Positions 38,865 to 48,646 are shown, counted from the stretch's first letter. The stretch: 64,000 nt of DNA from Burkholderia cepacia GG4 (GCF_000292915.1 NC_018514.1:1860001-1924000); one strand, 5' to 3'. Notes: generated by a model not told the origin, from the sequence alone. Made by a program: numbers and translations.

Positions 38865-40199
38865 TCAGTGCAGCTTCACGCGCGGCAGCGTCGTGCGGCG
38901 CAGCCAGTGCGCGAACGTATCGAGCATCATGCGCGGATAGCCGTGCAGCGCCGCGATGTGCAGCCGGTACAGCGACATGTACATGAACCGCGCGAACAGC
39001 CCCTCGATCAGCATGTTGCCGCCGATCAGGCCGCCCATCAGGTTGCCGACCGCGCTGAAGTGACCGAGCGACACGAGTGAACCAAAATCGCGATACGTGA
39101 ACTCGGGCAGCGTACGCCCGTCGAGCCGGCATCCGATCGCCTTCAGCAGGAAGCTCGCCTGCTGGTGCGCCGCCTGCGCGCGCGGCGGCACGTTGCGTTC
39201 GTTGCCGGGCCACACACAAGCCGCGCAATCGCCGAGCGCGAACACGTTGTCGTCGGTAAAGGTCTGCAGCGTGCGGCGCACGTCGAGTTGGCCGAGCTTG
39301 TTGACCTGCAGGCCATCGAGATGCGACAGCACGGACGGCGCCTTGATGCCGGCTGCCCAGACCGTGAGATCCGCACGCACCGCCTTGCCGCTCGCGGTAT
39401 GCACGAAACCCGGCGCGACCTCGGTCACGCGCTCCGCGAGCATCAGTCGCACACCGAGTTTTTCAAGCAGCTCGGCCGTTGCCGCCGATACGCGCTCCTG
39501 CAGCGCAGGCAGAATCCGCGGCCCCGATTCGATCAGCACGATGCCGACATCGTGTTGCGGGTCGAGCTTGTGCAGCCCATAGACGGACAGCACCTGCGCG
39601 GTGTTGCGCAGCTCCGCCGACAGCTCGACGCCCGTCGCGCCACCGCCGACGATCACGACCTGGATGCGCGGCTCGGCCGCCGCACCGGGCGCGGGCTGCG
39701 CCGGCGCCTGGTGCTCGGCGCGCATGCACGCGGCGATCAAGCGCTTGCGGAAACGCTCGGCCTCGCCGACCGTATCGAGCGCGATTGCGTTTTCCGCCGC
39801 GCCCTGCACGCCGAAGAAGTGCGTCGTACTGCCGATCGCGATCACGAGCGTGTCGTATTCCAGATCGCGCGCCGGCAGCAGTTCCTCGCCGTCGCTGTCG
39901 TTGACCGGCGACAGCGTGATGCGCTTCGCGGCGCGGTCGAGCGCGGTCAGCTCGCCCTGCTGGAACTCGAAGCCATGCCAGCGCGCCTGCGCCGCATATT
40001 CGAGCTCCTGCGTGAACGGATCCATGCTGCCGGCCGCGACCTCGTGCAGCAGTGGCTTCCAGATGTGCGTCGGATTGCGGTCGACGAGCGTGACAAGCGC
40101 ACGCGCGGGACGATTGCCGCGCGCGCCGTAACGGTCGCCGAGCCGCGTCGCCAGTTCCAGGCCGCCCGCGCCCCCGCCTACGATGATGATCCGATGCAT
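38865..40199 (-). CDS. Type II NADH dehydrogenase (NDH-2)
   Basis: 444 residues. The FAD motif MHRIIIVGGGAGGLELATRLG opens the protein, and the NADH-binding Rossmann motif is VVIVGGGATGVELSAELRN near residue 180. NPTHIWKPLLHEVAAGSMD and FALGDCAACVWPG are family blocks. A short amphipathic C-terminal region (AALHGYPRMMLDTFAHWLRR) should attach it to the inner membrane. It passes electrons from NADH to quinone without pumping protons. An internal Gln/Pro/Ala-rich insert (residues ~160-175) precedes the NADH motif. Confidence 0.92.
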   Translation of the reverse strand: MHRIIIVGGGAGGLELATRLGDRYGARGNRPARALVTLVDRNPTHIWKPLLHEVAAGSMDPFTQELEYAAQARWHGFEFQQGELTALDRAAKRITLSPVNDSDGEELLPARDLEYDTLVIAIGSTTHFFGVQGAAENAIALDTVGEAERFRKRLIAACMRAEHQAPAQPAPGAAAEPRIQVVIVGGGATGVELSAELRNTAQVLSVYGLHKLDPQHDVGIVLIESGPRILPALQERVSAATAELLEKLGVRLMLAERVTEVAPGFVHTASGKAVRADLTVWAAGIKAPSVLSHLDGLQVNKLGQLDVRRTLQTFTDDNVFALGDCAACVWPGNERNVPPRAQAAHQQASFLLKAIGCRLDGRTLPEFTYRDFGSLVSLGHFSAVGNLMGGLIGGNMLIEGLFARFMYMSLYRLHIAALHGYPRMMLDTFAHWLRRTTLPRVKLH

Positions 40200-40478
40200 C
40201 TGATTCCCCCTTTGCGATTCGAAACTGCTGCCGCCCGACGAGGCGGACGCGATGCGTTCGCGCCGCCCGGTGGATTAACCGGTTCGGACATCATCGATGT
40301 GCAGTTCGAAACACTTCGATGCGTCCAATTCCGGAACGCGGGCGCGCTGCCCCCGCGACAATGGCCTGACTGACCTGCATTGTCCGGGAGCTTGCGCGTT
40401 GACCACAAGCAAACCATCTCGATATTCAGCATCCCTGCAACAATATGCCGCGGGAAACGGGAATCGCGCGGGGGTGCG

Positions 40479-43232
40479 TCAGTGTGCCTCTTCCCAGTTC
40501 GCGCCGGCGCCCACTTCCGCGACCAGCGGCACCTTCAGCTTGGCGACGCCGCACATCATTTCCGGCAGCTTCTCGCGCACGAGCGACAGTTCGCTGTCGG
40601 GCACCTCGAGCACCAGTTCATCGTGTACCTGCATGATCATCTTCGACGCCAGCCGGTCGCGCGTGAGCCAGTCGTCGACCGCGATCATCGACAGCTTGAT
40701 CAGGTCGGCCGCCGTGCCCTGCATCGGCGCATTGATGGCCGCGCGTTCGGCCGCCTGGCGGCGCGGACCGTTGCCGCCGTTGATCTCCGGCAGCCACAGA
40801 CGGCGACCGAAAACGGTTTCAACGTAGCCCTTCTCCTTCGCCACGGCGCGCGTGTCTTCCATGTACTGCGCGACGCCCGGGTAGCGCGCGAAATAGCGGT
40901 CGATGTAGAGCTTCGCCGCATCGCGCGTGATGCCGAGGTTCGACGCGAGGCCGAACGCGCTCATCCCGTAGATGAGCCCGAAGTTGATCACCTTCGCGAT
41001 CCGGCGCTGGTCGGAATTGACCTCCAGCGGCGTCACGCCGAACACTTCGGCGGCGGTTGCGCGGTGAATGTCTTCACCCTGCGAGAACGCGCGCAGCAGC
41101 GACGCGTCGCCGGAAATGTGCGCCATGATCCGCAGTTCGATCTGCGAATAATCGGCCGACACGATCCGGTGGCCCGGCGATGCGATGAACGCTTCGCGGA
41201 TCCGCCGGCCTTCGGCCGTGCGCACCGGAATGTTCTGAAGATTGGGATCGTTCGACGCGAGGCGGCCCGTGACCGCGACAGCCTGCGCATAGTTCGTATG
41301 CACGCGGCCCGTGGCGGGATTCACCATGCGCGGCAGCTTGTCGGTGTAGGTCGACTTCAGCTTCGACAGCCCGCGATGCTCGAGCAGCAGCTTCGGCAGC
41401 GGGTAATCCTCGGCAAGCTTCTGCAACACTTCTTCGTCGGTCGACGGCGCACCGCTCGGCGTTTTCTTCACGACCGGCAGTTGCAGCTTCTCGAAGAAGA
41501 TCTGGCCGATCTGCTTCGGCGAGCCGAGATTGAACTCGCCGCCGGCCAGTTCGTACGCCTGCCCTTCGAGCTCGATGAGCCGCGCCGCGATCTCGCTGCT
41601 TTGCGCCTGCAGGCGTGCGTCGTCGATCAGCACGCCGGTGCGCTCCATCTTGCGCAGCACGAGCGATACCGGCATCTCGATGTCGCGATACACGCGCTCG
41701 AGGCCCGCTTCGCGTGCGACCTGCGGATACAGCGCTTGATGAAGCTGCAGCGTGATGTCCGCATCTTCGGCCGCATACTCGGCGGCCTGCTCGAGCGCTA
41801 CCTGGTCGAAGCCGATCTGCTTCGCGCCCTTGCCGGCCACGTCTTCATACTTGATCGTCTTGACGCCCAGATGACGCAGCGCGAGGCTGTCCATGTCGTG
41901 CGTGCGGTGCGATTCGAGCACGTACGACTCGAGCAGCGTGTCGTGCTCGATGCCGTTCAGTGCGATGTCGTAGTTCGCGAGCACCTGCGCGTCGTACTTC
42001 AGGTGCTGGCCGACCTTCTTGCGATCGGCCGCTTCGAGCCACGGCTTCAGGCGCGCGAGCACGTCGTCGAGCGGAAGCTGCTCGGGCAGGTCCGGGCCGC
42101 GGTGCGCGACCGGAAGATACGCGGCCTTGCCCGGCTCGACCGAGAACGACAGGCCGACGAGCCGTGCGACCATCGGATCGAGCGAGGTGGTTTCGGTGTC
42201 GAACGCGGTCAGCGCGGCCGCATCGATCTTCGCGAACCACGCATCGAACTGCGCCCAGGTCTGGATCGCTTCGTATTCGCGGACGATGTCCGCTGCCACC
42301 ACTTGTGCGGGCTCGCCTTCCGGCACGTCGGCGCCGCCGCCCTCTGCGGGCGCGCTGTCGACTTCGCGCAGCCACGTCTTGAAGCCGTAGCGCGCAAAGA
42401 TGTCGCGCATCAGGTCGCGTGCTTCGCCGTCGGTCTTCAGCGACGCTTCGATCGACTCGAGATGCGGTGCGAGATCGCAAGCCGTCTCGACGGTCACGAG
42501 CGTGCGGCCGAGCGGCAGGAAGTCGAGCGCGCGGCGCAGGTTGTCGCCGACCACACCCTTGATCTCGCCCGCGTGTTCGATCACGCCGTCGAGGCTGTCG
42601 TATTGCGACAGCCATTTCACGGCCGTCTTCGGCCCGCACTTCTCGACGCCCGGCACGTTGTCGACGGTGTCGCCGATCAACGCGAGGTAATCGATGATCC
42701 GCTCGGGCGGCACGCCGAACTTCGCGATCACGCCGTCGCGATCGAGCGTCTCGTTGGTCATCGTGTTGACGAGCGTGACGTGATCGGAGACGAGCTGCGC
42801 GAGATCCTTGTCGCCGGTCGACACGATCACGTTCATCCCGTGCCGTTCGGCTTCGCGCGCGAGCGTGCCGATCACGTCGTCGGCTTCGACGCCCTCGACC
42901 ATCAGCAGCGGCCAGCCGAGCGCACGCACGGCGCCGTGGATCGGTTCGACCTGCAATGCGAGATCGGGCGGCATCGACGGACGGTTTGCCTTATAGTCGG
43001 CATAAAGGTCGTCACGGAACGTCTTACCCTTTGCATCGAACACGCAAGCGCTATACTCTGCACTGACTTCCTTGCGCATACGGCGCAGCATGTTGATGAT
43101 TCCGTAGAGCGCTCCGGTCGGCTCCCCGCCCGGGCCACGCAAATCAGGCATCGCATGGTAAGCCCGATACAGATAGCTCGAACCGTCAACCAATAGCAGG
43201 GTCTTACCTTCCAGATTTCGTTCTTCAGGCAT
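40479..43232 (-). CDS. polA: DNA polymerase I
   Basis: 917 residues from MPEERNLEGKTLLLVDGSSYLYRAYHAM. Three domains: 5'-3' exonuclease (1 to ~310); 3'-5' proofreading domain, apparently active because the first metal-binding DxE is present (AFDTETTSL, near 360); and polymerase with motifs A (SADYSQIELRIMAH), B (RRIAKVINFGLIYGMSAFGLA) and C (QVHDELVLEVP). It removes primers and fills gaps. Its start codon lies one base from the divergent LOG-family start, so each promoter must lie inside the neighbour's coding sequence or a start must be revised. Confidence 0.97.
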   Translation of the reverse strand: MPEERNLEGKTLLLVDGSSYLYRAYHAMPDLRGPGGEPTGALYGIINMLRRMRKEVSAEYSACVFDAKGKTFRDDLYADYKANRPSMPPDLALQVEPIHGAVRALGWPLLMVEGVEADDVIGTLAREAERHGMNVIVSTGDKDLAQLVSDHVTLVNTMTNETLDRDGVIAKFGVPPERIIDYLALIGDTVDNVPGVEKCGPKTAVKWLSQYDSLDGVIEHAGEIKGVVGDNLRRALDFLPLGRTLVTVETACDLAPHLESIEASLKTDGEARDLMRDIFARYGFKTWLREVDSAPAEGGGADVPEGEPAQVVAADIVREYEAIQTWAQFDAWFAKIDAAALTAFDTETTSLDPMVARLVGLSFSVEPGKAAYLPVAHRGPDLPEQLPLDDVLARLKPWLEAADRKKVGQHLKYDAQVLANYDIALNGIEHDTLLESYVLESHRTHDMDSLALRHLGVKTIKYEDVAGKGAKQIGFDQVALEQAAEYAAEDADITLQLHQALYPQVAREAGLERVYRDIEMPVSLVLRKMERTGVLIDDARLQAQSSEIAARLIELEGQAYELAGGEFNLGSPKQIGQIFFEKLQLPVVKKTPSGAPSTDEEVLQKLAEDYPLPKLLLEHRGLSKLKSTYTDKLPRMVNPATGRVHTNYAQAVAVTGRLASNDPNLQNIPVRTAEGRRIREAFIASPGHRIVSADYSQIELRIMAHISGDASLLRAFSQGEDIHRATAAEVFGVTPLEVNSDQRRIAKVINFGLIYGMSAFGLASNLGITRDAAKLYIDRYFARYPGVAQYMEDTRAVAKEKGYVETVFGRRLWLPEINGGNGPRRQAAERAAINAPMQGTAADLIKLSMIAVDDWLTRDRLASKMIMQVHDELVLEVPDSELSLVREKLPEMMCGVAKLKVPLVAEVGAGANWEEAH

Positions 43233-43233
43233 T

Positions 43234-43992
43234 ATGAACAAGAGAAAAGTGATTCCGAGTCTGCGTTCGCTCGCAGATCAAGAACGCGCGACGGCCAAGA
43301 AGGCGCGCGCATCGTGGCAGATGTTCACGATTATGGCAGAGTTTATCGAGGCGACCGAGTACCTGTCGGAGATCCGCCCGGCTGTCAGCATCTACGGTTC
43401 TGCCCGTCTCAAACCCGACACGCCGCACTACAAACTCGCTGCGCAGATCGCGCGCAAGCTGTCCGACGCCGGCTTCGCGGTGATCTCCGGCGGCGGCCCC
43501 GGCATCATGGAAGCGGCGAACAAGGGCGCGCACGCCGGCAAGGCGCCGTCGGTCGGCCTGAACATCGAACTGCCGCACGAGCAGGCCGGCAACCACTACC
43601 AGGACATCTCGCTGCGCTTCCGTCACTTCTTCACGCGCAAGGTCACGTTCGTGAAGAACTCCGACGCAGTGATCGTGATGCCGGGCGGGTTCGGCACGCT
43701 CGACGAACTGTCGGAAGTGCTCACGCTGATCCAGACGAAGAAGTCGCGCCTCGTGCCGATCATTCTCGTCGGCAGCACCTTCTGGCAGGGGCTGCTGCAA
43801 TGGTTCCGCGACCAGCTGATTCCGATGGGCCTCATCAATCCGGAAGACATGGACCTGATGCAGGTGATCGACGATCCCGACCAGGTGCTCGACGCCGTGC
43901 TCGCGTTCTACGAGGACAGCGGCGAGGAAGAAGGCACGGACGGCGACGATCATCCGCCGCGCCCCGAAGAAGACCGCATGTTCTACCTGTAA
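43234..43992 (+). CDS. LOG-family (TIGR00730) Rossmann protein
   Basis: 252 residues. The PGGxGTxxE nucleotide-binding signature appears as MPGGFGTLDELSE (near 150), with ISGGGPGIMEAANKGAHAGK before it. LOG-family enzymes split nucleoside monophosphates such as cytokinin ribotides; related bacterial proteins have AMP nucleosidase-like (ribohydrolase) activity. The first ~30 residues (MNKRKVIPSLRSLADQ...) are an extension; a start at 43321 (MFTIMAEF) is the main alternative. The acidic C-terminal tail is disordered. Confidence 0.9.
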   Translation: MNKRKVIPSLRSLADQERATAKKARASWQMFTIMAEFIEATEYLSEIRPAVSIYGSARLKPDTPHYKLAAQIARKLSDAGFAVISGGGPGIMEAANKGAHAGKAPSVGLNIELPHEQAGNHYQDISLRFRHFFTRKVTFVKNSDAVIVMPGGFGTLDELSEVLTLIQTKKSRLVPIILVGSTFWQGLLQWFRDQLIPMGLINPEDMDLMQVIDDPDQVLDAVLAFYEDSGEEEGTDGDDHPPRPEEDRMFYL

Positions 43993-44386
43993 AGCGATCG
44001 ATGTCGATGGCCGGCCGCACGGCCGGCATCTCGCTTCCCGCTCGGCAGGCGTGGCGATTTCGCCACCTGCCGCGCATCATTTTGTAACGCTGCATTAATC
44101 CCGCTTCGCGCCCGTGCGCCGCCGAATGTCAAATCCGGGCAGCCCGCGCCGCGCAACGCGGTCGCCATGTTCCGCGCCCGCGGCCCGTCATTGTCAAATC
44201 ACGCTGCCGGCCGTCCACCTGGCCGGCCGGCCTGACACCAATCCGCCGTAACAAACACAGCTCGCCTTTTCCGCGCCGCACCAGCACACTGCATCTGGTC
44301 GGTGCGGCGATCCCCCGGTGGAACGATCCCCCCTCGCGTCCACCGCGTCGCGCCGGCCATTTGACAACGACATCACGGAAAACAAC
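43993..44386. other. Gene-free spacer
   Basis: About 394 bp with no supportable gene. Several GC-rich hairpins can be drawn but no clear terminator with a T-run. The promoter of the small periplasmic protein should be at its right end. Confidence 0.5.
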
Positions 44387-44665
44387 ATGCAACGCTCGCT
44401 GATCGCCCTCGCCTTCGCCGGCCTCGGTCTTTCGCTGTCCGGCCTCGCCCACGCCGTCAACGTCGACGTCAACATCGGTACGCCCGCGCCGGTCGTCGTC
44501 GCACCTGCGCCGGTGGTGATCGTCGGCTGGCACGGCGACCGCTACTGGGACGGCCGACGCTACTGGGAGCGCCGCGAATGGGAAGACCACGAGCGCCATC
44601 ATGGTCATGAAGGCCGCGGCGGCTATCACTGCCCGCCGGGACACGCGAAGAAAGGCGAGTGCTGA
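44387..44665 (+). CDS. Small secreted Trp/Tyr/His-rich protein of unknown role
   Basis: 92 residues from MQRSLIALAFAGLGLSLSGLAHA, a clean signal peptide, leaving a mature part of about 69 residues. That begins VNVDVNIGTP, continues with a Pro/Val-rich stretch, then a charged aromatic segment (WHGDRYWDGRRYWERREW), a His cluster and one Cys near each end of YHCPPGHAKKGEC. The layout resembles many short beta-proteobacterial periplasmic proteins of unknown function; metal binding by the His cluster is possible but speculative. Confidence 0.75.
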   Translation: MQRSLIALAFAGLGLSLSGLAHAVNVDVNIGTPAPVVVAPAPVVIVGWHGDRYWDGRRYWERREWEDHERHHGHEGRGGYHCPPGHAKKGEC

Positions 44666-44780
44666 GCAACACGACTCGAGCTTCGACGACAAGGCCGCCT
44701 GCGCGCTACAGCGCCAGGCGGCCTTGTCGTTTCCGGACCATACCTCCCGCGCTGCCGAAACCCGAATCGCAAGTACGCCG

Positions 44781-45000
44781 TCACGCCGGCGCATCCGGCA
44801 GCGAAAGTGGCGCCAGATCCGGATGAGCGCCGGGCCGCTCGGCCAGGAAATCCATCAGCAGCCGATTCCTTCGCGGCAAATGCGTTCGCTGCGGCATGCA
44901 CCGGTAGAGGCCGTAACAGCAAGTGACGTGGCGGGTCAGCAACGGCACGAGGCGGCATTCGACCGGGCGATCGAACCCGTGCAATGGTGAGCGCGGCGCC
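44781..45000 (-). pseudogene. Remnant of a LysR-family regulator, C-terminal part
   Basis: On the minus strand the last ~55 residues read VECRLVPLLTRHVTCCYGLYRCMPQRTHLPRRNRLLMDFLAERPG, which matches the end of LysR substrate-binding domains (rLVpLL ... YPqrrhLp.rvraf.DFLaerf). Upstream of this the frame loses similarity, although a second frame (45000-45130) has a few LysR-like words. No helix-turn-helix half is present, so this is a decayed 3' end. The boundary on the right is approximate. Confidence 0.6.
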
Positions 45001-45165
45001 GGCAATCGGGTCGCGCCAGCGTATCGATGCCCAACCAGCCATTGCGGGCGCACGGCCGTTCTTCGACGTTCATCGCACTCGTCTCGAACAAGCCATCTGG
45101 CGGCCAGCCGGACCGCTTGACGCCGGTGGTAGCATTGCCCTTGTCCGAGGCCAATCCCGCCACTC

Positions 45166-46158
45166 ATGCCGCTCATCCGAATCTGGGCCGTCGACCATGC
45201 GCTGGCGTCCGGCATCGCCGCGCCGACCGACATTCTCACGGCGGCCAATCATCTCGCGTCATCGCTACCGCAAGGCCGCGCCGCCGCACCGTTCCGCTGG
45301 CGCGTCGAATCGATCGGCGGACGGCCGGTGCGCGCAGCCTCCGGCCAGCTCATCCCGGTCGACGGCGCGATCCACGGCGGCAGCACCGCCGACGCAATCT
45401 GGCTGACCGCCCCGTTCGTCGCGGATCTCGACCGGCTGCTCGACCAGCCCGCATCGCTCGCTCCGCTGTTCGACGCGCTGCGCCGGCAACATGCACGCGG
45501 CACGCTGATCGCCACGTACTGCACGGGCGCATTCCTGCTCGCGGAAGCCGGGTTGCTCGACGGACGCGTCGCCACGACGCACTGGTCGAAAGCATCGAGC
45601 TTCCGCTCACGCTATCCGGACGTGGCGCTGCGCGCAGCGGACGTCCTGACCGAGCAGGACGGCATCCTGTGCGGTGGCGCCGTCACCTCGTACCAGAATC
45701 TCGCGCTGCGGGTCGTCGACAAGCTGGCGAACGCGCGCCTTGCCGCGTCCGTCGCCCGGCTCATGCTGATCGACATGAACCGCGCATCGCAGGATTCATT
45801 CATCGACCTCGACCGGATGGGCCATGACCGGCACGACGACCCGGCCATCGCGCGCGCGCAACGCTGGATGGAAAAGCATCTGCGCGAACCCTTCAGCCTC
45901 GCCCGGCTGAGCGACCACGTCGCGATGAGCGAACGCACGCTCCATCGCCGGTTCAGGGACGCGGTGGGCGCCCCGCCGCTCAGGTATCTGCAAACGCTCA
46001 GAATCGAAGTCGCGAAGCGGCTGCTCGCGGAAACGCGGCTCGCGATCGACACGGTTTGCGCGCGCGTCGGTTACGCGGACATCAGCGGTTTCCGGCAACT
46101 GTTCAAGCGCGAGACCGGCATCTCCCCCGGCGAATACCGCCGTCGCTTCGCGCGCTAG
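45166..46158 (+). CDS. GlxA-family AraC-type regulator with DJ-1/PfpI domain
   Basis: 330 residues. The N-terminal half (1 to ~185) is a class I glutamine-amidotransferase-like DJ-1/PfpI fold with the Cys elbow ATYCTGAFLLAEAGLLDGR. The C-terminal ~100 residues are an AraC double helix-turn-helix: SLARLSDHVAMSERTLHRRF and IDTVCARVGYADISGFRQLFKRETG. Such proteins typically activate catabolic genes (choline, carnitine, arginine). The divergent neighbour is a decayed LysR gene and the next gene is a tautomerase, so the target is not evident. Confidence 0.9.
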   Translation: MPLIRIWAVDHALASGIAAPTDILTAANHLASSLPQGRAAAPFRWRVESIGGRPVRAASGQLIPVDGAIHGGSTADAIWLTAPFVADLDRLLDQPASLAPLFDALRRQHARGTLIATYCTGAFLLAEAGLLDGRVATTHWSKASSFRSRYPDVALRAADVLTEQDGILCGGAVTSYQNLALRVVDKLANARLAASVARLMLIDMNRASQDSFIDLDRMGHDRHDDPAIARAQRWMEKHLREPFSLARLSDHVAMSERTLHRRFRDAVGAPPLRYLQTLRIEVAKRLLAETRLAIDTVCARVGYADISGFRQLFKRETGISPGEYRRRFAR

Positions 46159-46306
46159 CTACGTGCGACAGGGGTCGGGCGCGATGTCGGAAATGGCATC
46201 GCCGAATGGCAGTTTCGCCACTTCGCGCTTGGGCATGCGGTTCATACACTGGATTGACGTCGCCGGAACCGGAGCGACGCCGTCTCCACCGAACCAGGAC
46301 ACCACC

Positions 46307-46870
46307 ATGCCGATGATCGACGTCACCCTTCCCGAAGGCGCGCTCGCGCCGCATGCCGAGGCGCAACTGATGAACGAACTGACCGGAACGCTGATCCGTC
46401 ACGAGGGACTCGATCCCGACAATCCGCGCGTGCGCGACGTGACGTGGATCTTCGTTCATCGGCCGGCGGCCGTGTATCGCGCCGGTGCCGTCGCGCCTGC
46501 GCCGATCTACCGGATCGTGCCGACCGTACCGGAAGGACAGTACTCGGATGCCGCGCGCGCCGCGCTGATCGCCGACGTAACCGCCGCCGTCGCACGCGCG
46601 GAAGGCGTAACGGTAGACGCCGTCGCGACACGCGTGTGGGTATTTCCAACGGAGATCGATGACGGCTGCTGGGGCAGCCGCGGCACGGTGCGTCGCCTGC
46701 CGGACATCATGGCGTATTTCGGTGGCGCGCCGCTGCAGGCGCTCGGGGAGCGACGGCTGGCGAGCAAGCGGCGCGCGGATGCGATCAGGATCGTCGACGC
46801 GGTGCGTGATTCGATGCACGAAACAGGCATGAGCGAATCGCACGTAGCGGCCGGAAAGGCATTGCTCTGA
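46307..46870 (+). CDS. Tautomerase-superfamily protein with two 4-OT-like units
   Basis: 187 residues from the ATG at 46307, which places Pro at position 2 (MPMIDVTLPEGAL) as the family's catalytic base requires. One beta-alpha-beta unit covers ~1-65; a second begins at APIYRIVPTVPEGQYSDAARAALI (~68-130) without a terminal Pro. A ~45-residue C-terminal tail follows (RRLPDIMAYFGG ...). Fused tautomerases include malonate-semialdehyde decarboxylase and dehalogenase relatives; the reaction here is unknown. Confidence 0.82.
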   Translation: MPMIDVTLPEGALAPHAEAQLMNELTGTLIRHEGLDPDNPRVRDVTWIFVHRPAAVYRAGAVAPAPIYRIVPTVPEGQYSDAARAALIADVTAAVARAEGVTVDAVATRVWVFPTEIDDGCWGSRGTVRRLPDIMAYFGGAPLQALGERRLASKRRADAIRIVDAVRDSMHETGMSESHVAAGKALL

Positions 46871-46990
46871 CGCAGGTTCGCAGCGCAATCGCGCTCGAAC
46901 GCGCGTATCCGCTGGAGGAAGGCTGACCTGCCCCGGTCGACGGCACGCCGCACATCGCGACGCGCACCGTAACCGGGGCCGGCGTTCACA

Positions 46991-48517
46991 TCACTGAAAC
47001 GCCACTTCCGCAAAGCTCCGCAGCTTGCGGCTATGCAGCTTGTCGAGCCCGTTCGTGCGCAGGATCTCCATCGCCTTCACGCCAATCTGCAGATGCTGGT
47101 CGACCTGCCCGCGGTAGAACGTATCGGCCATGCCCGGCAGCTTCAGCTCACCGTGCAGCGGCTTGTCCGATACGCACAGCAGCGTGCCGTACGGCACCCG
47201 GAAGCGGAAGCCGTTCGCGGCGATCGTCGCGCTTTCCATGTCGAGCGCGATCGCGCGGCTCTGCGACAGCCGCTGCACGGGCTCGCGATGATCGCGCAGT
47301 TCCCAGTTGCGGTTGTCGACGCTCGCGACGGTGCCCGTGCGCATCACCCGCTTCAGTTCGGCGCCTTCGAGCCGGGTGACCTCCGCCACGCCGCGCTCGA
47401 GCGCGAGCTGCACTTCCGCGAGCGCCGGGATCGGCACCCACAGCGGCAGGTCGGCGTCGAGCACGTGATCCTCGCGCACGTAACCGTGCGCCAGCACGTA
47501 GTCGCCAAGGCGCTGCGTGTTGCGCAGCCCCGCGCAGTGACCGAGCATCACCCATGCGTGCGGACGCAGCACCGCGATGTGATCGGTGATCGTCTTCGCG
47601 TTCGACGGGCCGACGCCGATGTTGACCATCGTGATCCCGCTGCCGTCCGCGCGCTTCAGGTGATACGCGGGCATCTGCGGCAGGCGCGGCGGCGCGGCGC
47701 CCTCGGCCGGTTCGCTGCCGAGGTTCGCGTTGTACGTAATGACATCGCCCGGCTCGACGAACGCGCTGTACTGGCTGCGGTACTCGCGCACTTCGGGATC
47801 GGTGCTTTCCGTCATCAGCGCGCGGCCGAGCTTCACGAACTCGTCGATGTAGAACTGGTAGTTCGTGTAGAGCACGTAGTTCTGGAAATGCGTGGGCGAC
47901 GTCGCCGTGTAGTGACGCAGCCGGTGCAGCGAGAAGTCGACCCGCGCGGCGGTAAACAGCGCGAGCGGATGCGGCTCGCCGTGCGCGGGCTCGAACGTGC
48001 CGTTGACGATGCGATCGTCGAGGTATGACAGGTCCGGCGTATCGAAGATGTCGCGCATCGCGAGCAGGCGGTCGCGGTCGAGCTCGCCTTCGAGATGGAT
48101 GCCTTCGGGAAACGCGAAGTGAATCGGGATCGGCTGCGACGAGACGCCGATCTCGATCTTCACATGGTGGTTCTTCGACAGCAGGCGCAGTTGCTCGCGA
48201 TAGTAGTTCGCGAACAGATCGGGGCGCGTAACCGTGGTTTCGAACACGCCGGGGCCCGCGACGAAGCCGTACGAGCGACGCGAATCGACGTGCGTGTTGA
48301 CATCGGTGCGGATGCGCACGAACGGGTAGCACGCACGCACGTGCTCGGTAATCGGTTCGTGGCGGCGATAGCGCGCGAATGCGTCGCGCAGGAAACCCGT
48401 ATTGGTGTCGTAGATGGCCGACAACCGCGCGACGGCGGCGATCGGATCGTCGAATGCTTCGACGGACGGGCTTTCGGGTGTCAGCACCCGGTGGCGGCGG
48501 CTCAAATCGTTCTTCAT
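46991..48517 (-). CDS. amn: AMP nucleosidase
   Basis: 508 residues from MKNDLSRRHRVLTPESPSV at 48517; the frame stays open upstream but without homology. The N-terminal Amn domain (~25-190, YRRHEPITEHVRACYPFVRI) regulates activity. The C-terminal nucleoside-phosphorylase fold has VNIGVGPSNAKTITDHIAVLRPHAWVMLGHCAGLR and ALDMESATIAANGFRFRVPYGTLLCVSDKPLHGE. It hydrolyses AMP to adenine and ribose-5-phosphate, adjusting the adenylate pool. Confidence 0.95.
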   Translation of the reverse strand: MKNDLSRRHRVLTPESPSVEAFDDPIAAVARLSAIYDTNTGFLRDAFARYRRHEPITEHVRACYPFVRIRTDVNTHVDSRRSYGFVAGPGVFETTVTRPDLFANYYREQLRLLSKNHHVKIEIGVSSQPIPIHFAFPEGIHLEGELDRDRLLAMRDIFDTPDLSYLDDRIVNGTFEPAHGEPHPLALFTAARVDFSLHRLRHYTATSPTHFQNYVLYTNYQFYIDEFVKLGRALMTESTDPEVREYRSQYSAFVEPGDVITYNANLGSEPAEGAAPPRLPQMPAYHLKRADGSGITMVNIGVGPSNAKTITDHIAVLRPHAWVMLGHCAGLRNTQRLGDYVLAHGYVREDHVLDADLPLWVPIPALAEVQLALERGVAEVTRLEGAELKRVMRTGTVASVDNRNWELRDHREPVQRLSQSRAIALDMESATIAANGFRFRVPYGTLLCVSDKPLHGELKLPGMADTFYRGQVDQHLQIGVKAMEILRTNGLDKLHSRKLRSFAEVAFQ

Positions 48518-48614
48518 TTTCAACACCTCGTCTGATCGGACGACATTACCACGGAACCCGGTCACGCTCATGGCCGCCGGCTTGCACGCGAGGGCCGGGC
48601 CGCGCGCAGTATTT

Positions 48615-48620
48615 GCTAAA
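48615..48620 (+). promoter_or_regulatory. -10-like element for the DUF2782-thrB run
   Basis: TAAAAT, in the 129-bp gap divergent from amn, 27 bp before the DUF2782 start, with a CTGGAG ribosome site between. The -35 is not clear. Confidence 0.35.
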
Positions 48621-48646
48621 ATCGACAAGTTCACTGGAGACTCATC

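Noticed and set aside
40380..43196. 938-codon plus-strand frame opposite polA
   Set aside because: Antisense shadow despite its length; the minus-strand protein has all DNA polymerase I motifs.
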